This document shows, one piece after another, positions 58,327-64,000 of a stretch of DNA of 64,000 nucleotides (position 1 is the first letter of the stretch; every line of letters starts with the position of its first letter). The position numbers were made by a program, and so were the translations under genes. Source of the stretch: Plumapathes pennacea (Eukaryota; Cnidaria; Anthozoa; Antipatharia; Myriopathidae); assembly GCA_964036295.1 (NCBI GenBank), contig OZ038467.1:19847670-19911669 (forward strand), written 5' to 3'. Below the pieces are notes generated by a model. It was not told the DNA's origin, made no database searches, and worked only from the letters and a program-made list of their open reading frames with translations.

Positions 58327-58668
58327 TTATGTCATTTTGATTTATATTATTTTGCACTGCACTATTTACAGCATCATGACTGCAATCCTGGCTTTGTACA
58401 CAATTATTTGTCACCAATGGAACGTACAGTAGAAACATAGTGAACCTAAAAAATTCTTCTTTGGAAGTTTCTGGGTTCAACTAGAGTGCTTTCTGCAACA
58501 TTTTGAGCAGATTCTATGATTCTATGATGTTAAATGAATATTGTCTCACTAACTATAAAAGCAAAACAATATTTTAAACAAAAACCATGTGAACCCTATC
58601 GACCAACAATAATGGGCGAGCTTTCAGCGGCAACGCTGCTTTGATTCTCATTCCTTTCTGTTTTTCAG

Positions 58669-58780
58669 GGCGGTGACTCCGGTTTATCAGACACTATTGT
58701 GAGACAGTACTGGAGGGACACACTGCCTACAGACAGCAGGACAGTTCTGAAAGTGGGCATTTCAGCATTGCTGACTCATG
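58669..58780 (+). pseudogene. TUBGCP5: Further GCP5 exon, separated by an insertion
   Basis: A tract TTCTGTTTTTCAG precedes an open frame reading GGDSGLSDTIVRQYWRDTLP and then TDSRTVLKVGISALLTHG, up to a GT at 58781. In copy A the first 21 bases of this exon (with a 9-base deletion) follow the same acceptor at 9206 and then break off. The exon is therefore the natural continuation of the GCP5 fragment in copy B, pushed 5.2 kb downstream by the insertion at 53466. IVRQYW fits the region after the acidic segment of GCP5. No stop is seen here. A BEL/Pao relic starts 270 bp downstream. Confidence 0.6.
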
Positions 58781-59053
58781 GTACTGTAAATATATGTACA
58801 TCCATTTATGTGTCCCCTGTGCGTTTCCCCAAAGAATGCGTCAGCGTGTTATGTTGAGTTATAGAAGCACGCAGGAATTTAAGAAAACACAAGAGCAGTG
58901 TGGAGAAGCACGAACTCCGCAAAAAAAAAAACCGGAAGAAAAATATTCAAGTTTGATGAGTCAAATTGACACGCGCGTGCTACAGTACGTGTATGTTGAG
59001 TTATAATGCACATGGCATTTGTCAGCATTTACCAATCAGATCTCGCGTACTAT

Positions 59054-62000
59054 TCACATTTTCTTTTTCTGCCAGAGGGCTCTCTTGACAGCTTGATCTC
59101 TGTTGTTGGGCATAGTCACGTTGGAGTTTCGAAAGGGAAGAGGGATCTCATGTTGACCTTCGATTTTCTTGATGCCGCTCTCTACTTTTCGCAGAAATGC
59201 TTGATCCTCCTGTGAGTACCCGCGGTTTTCGGGGCTTTTGCTGGGGGTGTGATCGTTGAAGTCTAATTCAAGCATCGTTAACAGAGCCTTGGGCGTTACG
59301 ATTTCTTTGATGGTTTCGACCTCTCTCACAGTGATCCGGTTTGCTGTGAGGACATTGTTGTCCGGTTTGTAGCTGACTCGCAGAGGACCGCTTATGGTTC
59401 AACTGTGCCTGAGGCGAACAGCAAAAGGGCCCTCACCTTGCCTGGGCACCTCTTCCAAAGGCTCTAGTGCAGCAGGGCAATTACTGCCGATCAACAGGCC
59501 AATCTCCAAGTCCGGCCTAAGCTCCGAGATTTCTTTGGATACTTGGCGGAGATGCTCCCAGTGACTGATCATCTCGGGCGTTGGAATTTGCTGGTGGCTA
59601 ACTGGAATTTCGTCCCTTGTGAAGGTCTGTGGCAATTCGATGGAATTGTGATCATTTAGATCTGTCACAATAAGCCCGCTCAGGGCGGTACTGTCCACGT
59701 AGCTTTGTCCATGCATGGTGCCCAGCTGCAGTCTTGTTCTGATACCGTCTGCTCCTAACTGGCTTTTGATGGTTTCGGAAGCAGAACAACCTCCGCTACC
59801 ACCGTCGTAGAAGGCGTATGTTGTTACCATCCGGTTGGTGCCTTTTTGTTTCACTTTGACTGGGACTATTGCATGAAGCACGATATTTTCTTCAACACCA
59901 GCGTGGTTGCAAGAGTTCTGTGTATCAACGAAACCGTTATACACCCTGGTGGCTTTTTGGCTGGCTCCGGCTTCGTCACTTTCGCTTTCTTGGTTAATTT
60001 GAACCCGTCTATGTGGAGCGCTGTGGGGTGTCGCTTGCTGCATTTCCGACATGTCCTCTTCTTCGTGCATCCTTTAGAAATGTGGTTGCTTCCATAGCAG
60101 GCGAAACACATTCTGTTGTCTTTGAGGAATGCTTTCTTGTCTTCAACAGTTTTCTTAGCGAAGTTCTCGCAGTCATCTAGGTCGTGGGATTTGCTGATCG
60201 GCTCAAAACTGAGGGCTTGGATCTGGGTGATGCGTCGACATGCGTGGCAAAGCTGGTGATTTCAGTTTGACTTTGATAAACGGTTTGCTGCTCTATGTGT
60301 GGCTGAATCTTGGCCTCTCTTCTGCACCATGTAGGCATTCTTTTCGAAGATTGGGTCGTTTGCGGACTCGGCGGCAGACTCAACAAAATCGACGAGATCT
60401 TCGAAGTCGGCTATCTTCTGGTTCCTGGTCCTCTTCTTGGTGACCAGGTCACACCATTTGTTCTGTAGGTGTGAAGGAAGCTTTTGAAAGATTATCTGCA
60501 TATTTGGGGAGTGATTGAGTACTGTCATATACGGTATGTTCTTCATGGCGTTCTTGCACTTGGTTAGGAAGAAGGAGAAACGCCTTAAGGCTGCTACATC
60601 GTTCTTCACTGGTATCCAGCTCAGAGCTTTATCGTTAACGAAGGCTATAGATATCTTATACGGGTCTCCGTACTCCTTCTCCAGCAGTCTTCTTGTTTCT
60701 TAGTAGCCTTCTTCCGGATCTAGGTGCAGACATCCCCCGATTAGTTCCTTAGCTTCGCCTTGAACGTGTTGTTCCAGGTAGTACAGCCTGTCAGCGTTGC
60801 TGGTGGTCCTGGATTCGATGCGCACGGTAAAAGCCATAATAAAGGTCTTGTAGTCGATAGAATCTCCTTTAAATATGGGGACCTCAGGCTGTGGTAGGCT
60901 CATTGCCGCGGTCAGCTGTGGGGTTGCTATTACTTGCTGGTTCTGCTGTTGCTGCATGAGTACTATAGCTTCAATTGTTTGCTCGTTCAGAACAGCAATT
61001 GAGGACTTCGTCCCGACTGTCCTTTGGCGCATCGATAGCTTTGGTACTATTGCGTGAGCTTGACTCCTGGTTTTGGAGTCAGTCGGGTTGAACAGCGGGG
61101 TTGAGTGCAGAAGCAGCAGCGGTTGGTGGGCGTGGGAAATCGTGATGGTCACACATTGATTAGTTCGAGCCAAAGTTGCTGTGAGCAGGAACGGCTGGTG
61201 GTGGTAAAGTCATGCCTGGAGGTAGATAAGGCGACAAAAAAGGTAACTTGCATGGATCGGCCGACGGGGGTAGCAACACGTTATTGTCAGCGTTTTGTCT
61301 GGCTTGATCTTCGTCGATTTCCACGTATGTCTTTTCCCTCACTTGAGCCTTGGCGATTTCCAGTTCCAACTTTAATTCCTGTTCTGCTGCAAAGAGTGCC
61401 TGGGTTTTCTTTAGCTTAGCCTTTTCAGCTAACAGCTCGGCGACTTTGGTTTTCTCTTTAGCCCTAGCAGAAACTGTAGATGATGCTTTGGATCTACTGG
61501 ATGCTTTGGATCTTTGGACGTTTTGGATGCTCTAGATCCAACATCGGAAAGACAATTTGTTCAATTTGTTCCGATAGGCGGTGCTAAATTTGCGTAATCC
61601 AGCCAGCGACTTGTTCCCTGAACTCGAGGAAAGACTTCTCCTTGGCGTTGTCTCAGACTGTCTTGTTCTTCCTCAGAGTTAAGCTCGTCATAGTGAAGAC
61701 TATATGCGTGTTGGAATTGCTCAAATAAAGTGTTCACATTACCAAGCTCCGTTTTCACTAAGTGCAAATTTGCATCTTCGGCCATGAGCCTGGTTAGTTC
61801 ATTTCTCTTTCGCGTGACCGCTGACAGCGCGGCCGTCTGGTTTCCTTTCAGGCGACGAAAGTTTTCTTCTCGGCCTTTTTCGGTTAGAGTTCGTTGACAA
61901 GTTCCGACGTTTTCTGTCTGTTCTCGTTCATTGTTCTGTCTCGCCGCTGGTGGCTTCAGACATGTCACGAAAGTCACGCGGAAAGTTCCAGCAATTGTTG

Positions 62001-62112
62001 TCTGTCTCGCCTTTGCTAGCTCCAGACATGTTGCGAAAGTGTGCAAGATTTCAGTGATGGAAAGAAATTCTTTGATACAAATGCGGATGCAGGAACCTAC
62101 GTTCCTCCCCAT
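59054..62112 (-). mobile_element. Second BEL/Pao relic (gag to start of RT)
   Basis: On the minus strand: a charged gag N-terminal part (61561-62112, RKRNELTRLMAEDANLHLVK); a DUF1759-like gag (60700-61173, GDSIDYKTFIMAFTVRIESR, and 60262-60609, NIPYMTVLNHSPNMQIIFQK); zinc knuckles (59866-60111, CFACYGSNHISKGC, CRKCSKRHPTALH); a protease (59399-60070, YAFYDGGSGGCSA, PTPEMISHWEHL); and the DUF-like segment that opens the RT (59054-59329, EIPLPFRNSNVTMPNNRDQA). The RT core, RNase H and integrase are missing. Frame breaks separate the pieces. It differs from the family at 13764-19971. Confidence 0.85.
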
Positions 62113-62640
62113 TCACAGGACGATAACGATAACGGTAATGAGACCAATGCAATACTTCGCTTAAAAGATACGCGCGTTCGCCGTCTTTACGGGAGCCAAA
62201 GTCCTTGCACATTTAATGGTTCCCAAAACGATACACGACAGATTACGGTATCAAAGACTAAACGAAAGCGAAACAAAAGAACTAATTAGACTACATTTAG
62301 ACCACAAAGTTACAAATCGAAAAAAAAAAAAAAAAGAAACATTGAAAGAGATCTACTTACATTTGTGTTCCTAGTAGGTCTCTATAAAACGATGAGTGGT
62401 AATTACGGTCTATAAAACGTGTCCACTCACTGTCTATCAAAAACGTGTCTGATAACTGTTGCGTTCAACCTTGATTGCGCGTGTCGCGCATGCGCTTTAT
62501 CGGTAATCCGCATCAACAGTATGATTGACTTATATATTCCTGTTACAGATTCCAGTGCATTAAAATCAAGTACAGTCTGTGTTTCTCTGTAGCTGGTACG
62601 GTACAGTTCCAAGATTTAAAGTAAGTGGAACACTCTTGAA

Positions 62641-62679
62641 ATGTCTGGGAGGGGAGGCCGCCGAAGTTCGGATTCCCAG
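62641..62679 (+). CDS. Possible first coding exon (weak)
   Basis: ATGTCTGGGAGGGGAGGCCG opens a frame MSGRGGRRSSDSQ that ends exactly at GTACAG. The context (Arg/Gly-rich start, donor-like end) would fit a first exon of a nuclear protein, but no second exon was found in the remaining 1.3 kb. Confidence 0.2.
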
Positions 62680-64000
62680 GTACAGCTTTTTATTTTAAAT
62701 TAGGCCTTGGCAGCGTGGCAGGAGTGAAAAGTTCTGACTTTGATGTTGGGACAGAAATATATGCAGCTTTTGTAGTGTTCTAACTTGTGGCCTTTCTCAG
62801 CCGCCGTAGTTTGGATAATAGGGACCTTAAGATACAGGACGGGAGAGCACGACGGCGACGGCAAATCCGCTAGAGGATTGGGCAGAGGACGCGGTCGTGT
62901 CATGCTCTTAAAAGTAGTTAAGAAGCAGCACGACGGCTGAGCAGAACGTCGGATAACCTGATTAGTTTTGCTGTACCATTTTAATCTCTGGCGACTCTAT
63001 GATCATGGCACATGAGACATATATAACTATAGAACATTGGCTCCGATGAATTTGTGGTTTTGTACGAGCAAAACGTTTCTAAAAGCCCCTTCGCGTCGAG
63101 GAATATATTGATCCTGCCGAGTGCAGTCTCGTTCGCTAGAAACCTGCCTAGTATGCTGAATCGTTAGTGATCGAGGATAAATAGTAAAAGCGGCAACAGC
63201 GAGCTTTTCGCGACATGTTAAAATTGCGGTCAACAAGCTGACTAAGCTGTCTCAATTCGTTCTGCCGTAATTTGCGAAATCGGTGTGTGCGACATTACAA
63301 TACACAGGGATTAAAACAAACACATTCAGCGGGCTAAACATCTATATTGAGAGCTTGTGTTGTGAAGATCAGCATTCGGACAAATACATGAAACACACGC
63401 AGTAAACAGACGATTTAATGACCGAAGACTCAAGCAAACAATACATGTTTTTCGATACTCGAATATATCAAGGAAAGAAAATGGTTCAAAAAAGACAATT
63501 CATAAAATCGTGGAGAGTTTATACTCTGTTGATCGTACTTACGAGGTTTCAGGGCGAATAATTTGCTTTTCCTGGCCGCTTGACATATCTCGAACGAACT
63601 GCAAAATCTCCTGTGACAGCGATGCTCGTAAATCGCGGAATACTCCGCACTAAAATGCTCAAGTAAACTTCCATACGGCTCAAGAATATGTTCAGTGGTT
63701 CTCGTTTAGGTTTCAGGTCGTAAACATTATAAAACTGGGATGCTTTGTGCTTGTGAGCTTTTGAAAGTTACTCGAACGAAATTCGTGCGACAAGTCGCGG
63801 AAACAATAGCTGTGGTTACACACACCATGGTATCAGCGATTTCCAAGATAAATGTGACCACGGCAAATTCACCTTGGGATTTCATGCTTCAGGTCACACA
63901 GTAAATAACTGCCAAGGTGAAATCAGCCAACTAAAACACATTGTTAAAAATCATGGAAGGTTCAAGAAAGGTAGCGAATCTATTGTCGATTCTACTGGTT
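62680..64000. other. Right end of the window, no gene recognised
   Basis: A weak MITE-like motif (GGGACCTTAAGATACAGGAC...ACGACGGCGACGG) lies at 62821-62865. The rest shows no domain, no tandem repeat and no duplicate in the window. Confidence 0.4.

Larger units (their letters stand above)
53466..58629. mobile_element. Composite insertion in duplication copy B
   Basis: It is absent from copy A. Its first ten bases, AAGCTCGCCC, are the inverse of GGGCGAGCTT at 58620-58629. The left end is a hairpin (CGCCCCACGAAGTGGGGGTG). Near 57450-57480 a second hairpin (TTCAGCACTTCGGGCTGAA) followed by CGCGAGCTT may be the end of a smaller element, in which case the rest was added separately. The leftmost frame (53536) starts MDFQIRNFQRRSLSISKFGH, like the one at 25586. 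The insert was itself later hit by the Harbinger-like element. The superfamily is unresolved; its ends recall Helitron-type hairpins. Confidence 0.5.

Noticed and set aside
1-64000. tRNA, rRNA, snRNA genes
   Set aside because: No box A/box B pair, cloverleaf or recognisable snRNA core was seen by eye. A dedicated scan could still find degenerate ones.

Overview
This is animal nuclear DNA, AT-rich and crowded with transposons. It is most likely from an anthozoan cnidarian, probably a stony coral. The basis is intron-containing genes, a TPR fragment of the repetitive kind expanded in corals, and a mix of Helitron, Kolobok/THAP, BEL/Pao, Harbinger and CR1/L2-like elements. No bacterial operon, CRISPR array, tRNA or rRNA was seen. 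The organism call is inference.

Layout. (1) 1-9185 is one copy of a segmental duplication. Its partner lies at 45347-53465, in the same orientation and about 45.3 kb away. Each copy carries a decayed TPR fragment, several MITEs, and the 5' exons of a gamma-tubulin complex component 5 (GCP5) gene broken by shared stop codons. (2) 9569-10618 holds two exons of a COX15 pseudogene, followed by a tandem repeat of about 176 bp. (3) 11833-25310 is a transposon block: two copies of a TIR element, a BEL/Pao retroelement on the minus strand with three MITEs inside it, a LINE on the minus strand, and Helitron ends. (4) 25985-29429 is a Kolobok-like element carrying a THAP exon, with a 1,553-bp Helitron inserted in it. 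(5) 30-34 kb is MITE-rich and holds a Tc1 relic. (6) 34043-39853 is a large foldback element with a second Kolobok copy in its right arm. (7) 40904-44916 is the only apparently intact host gene. It encodes a four-transmembrane protein whose topology resembles connexins and other large-pore channels. A series of tiny in-frame exons joins it to an unrecognised C-terminal domain. (8) 53466-58630 is an insertion in duplication copy B. It contains a Harbinger-like element with minisatellite-bearing TIRs and a Helitron replicase fragment. A further GCP5 exon follows at 58669. (9) 59054-62112 is a second, 3'-truncated BEL/Pao relic. The last 1.5 kb is nearly featureless.

The window can be read as a chronology of nested insertions, because paralogous copies act as empty sites: Helitron into Kolobok, Kolobok into the foldback element, and a MITE and a LINE fragment into duplication copy A. 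The item with the most biological promise is the four-TM gene at 40.9-44.9 kb. Its cytoplasmic linker is built from tandemly duplicated exons that all share the same phase.
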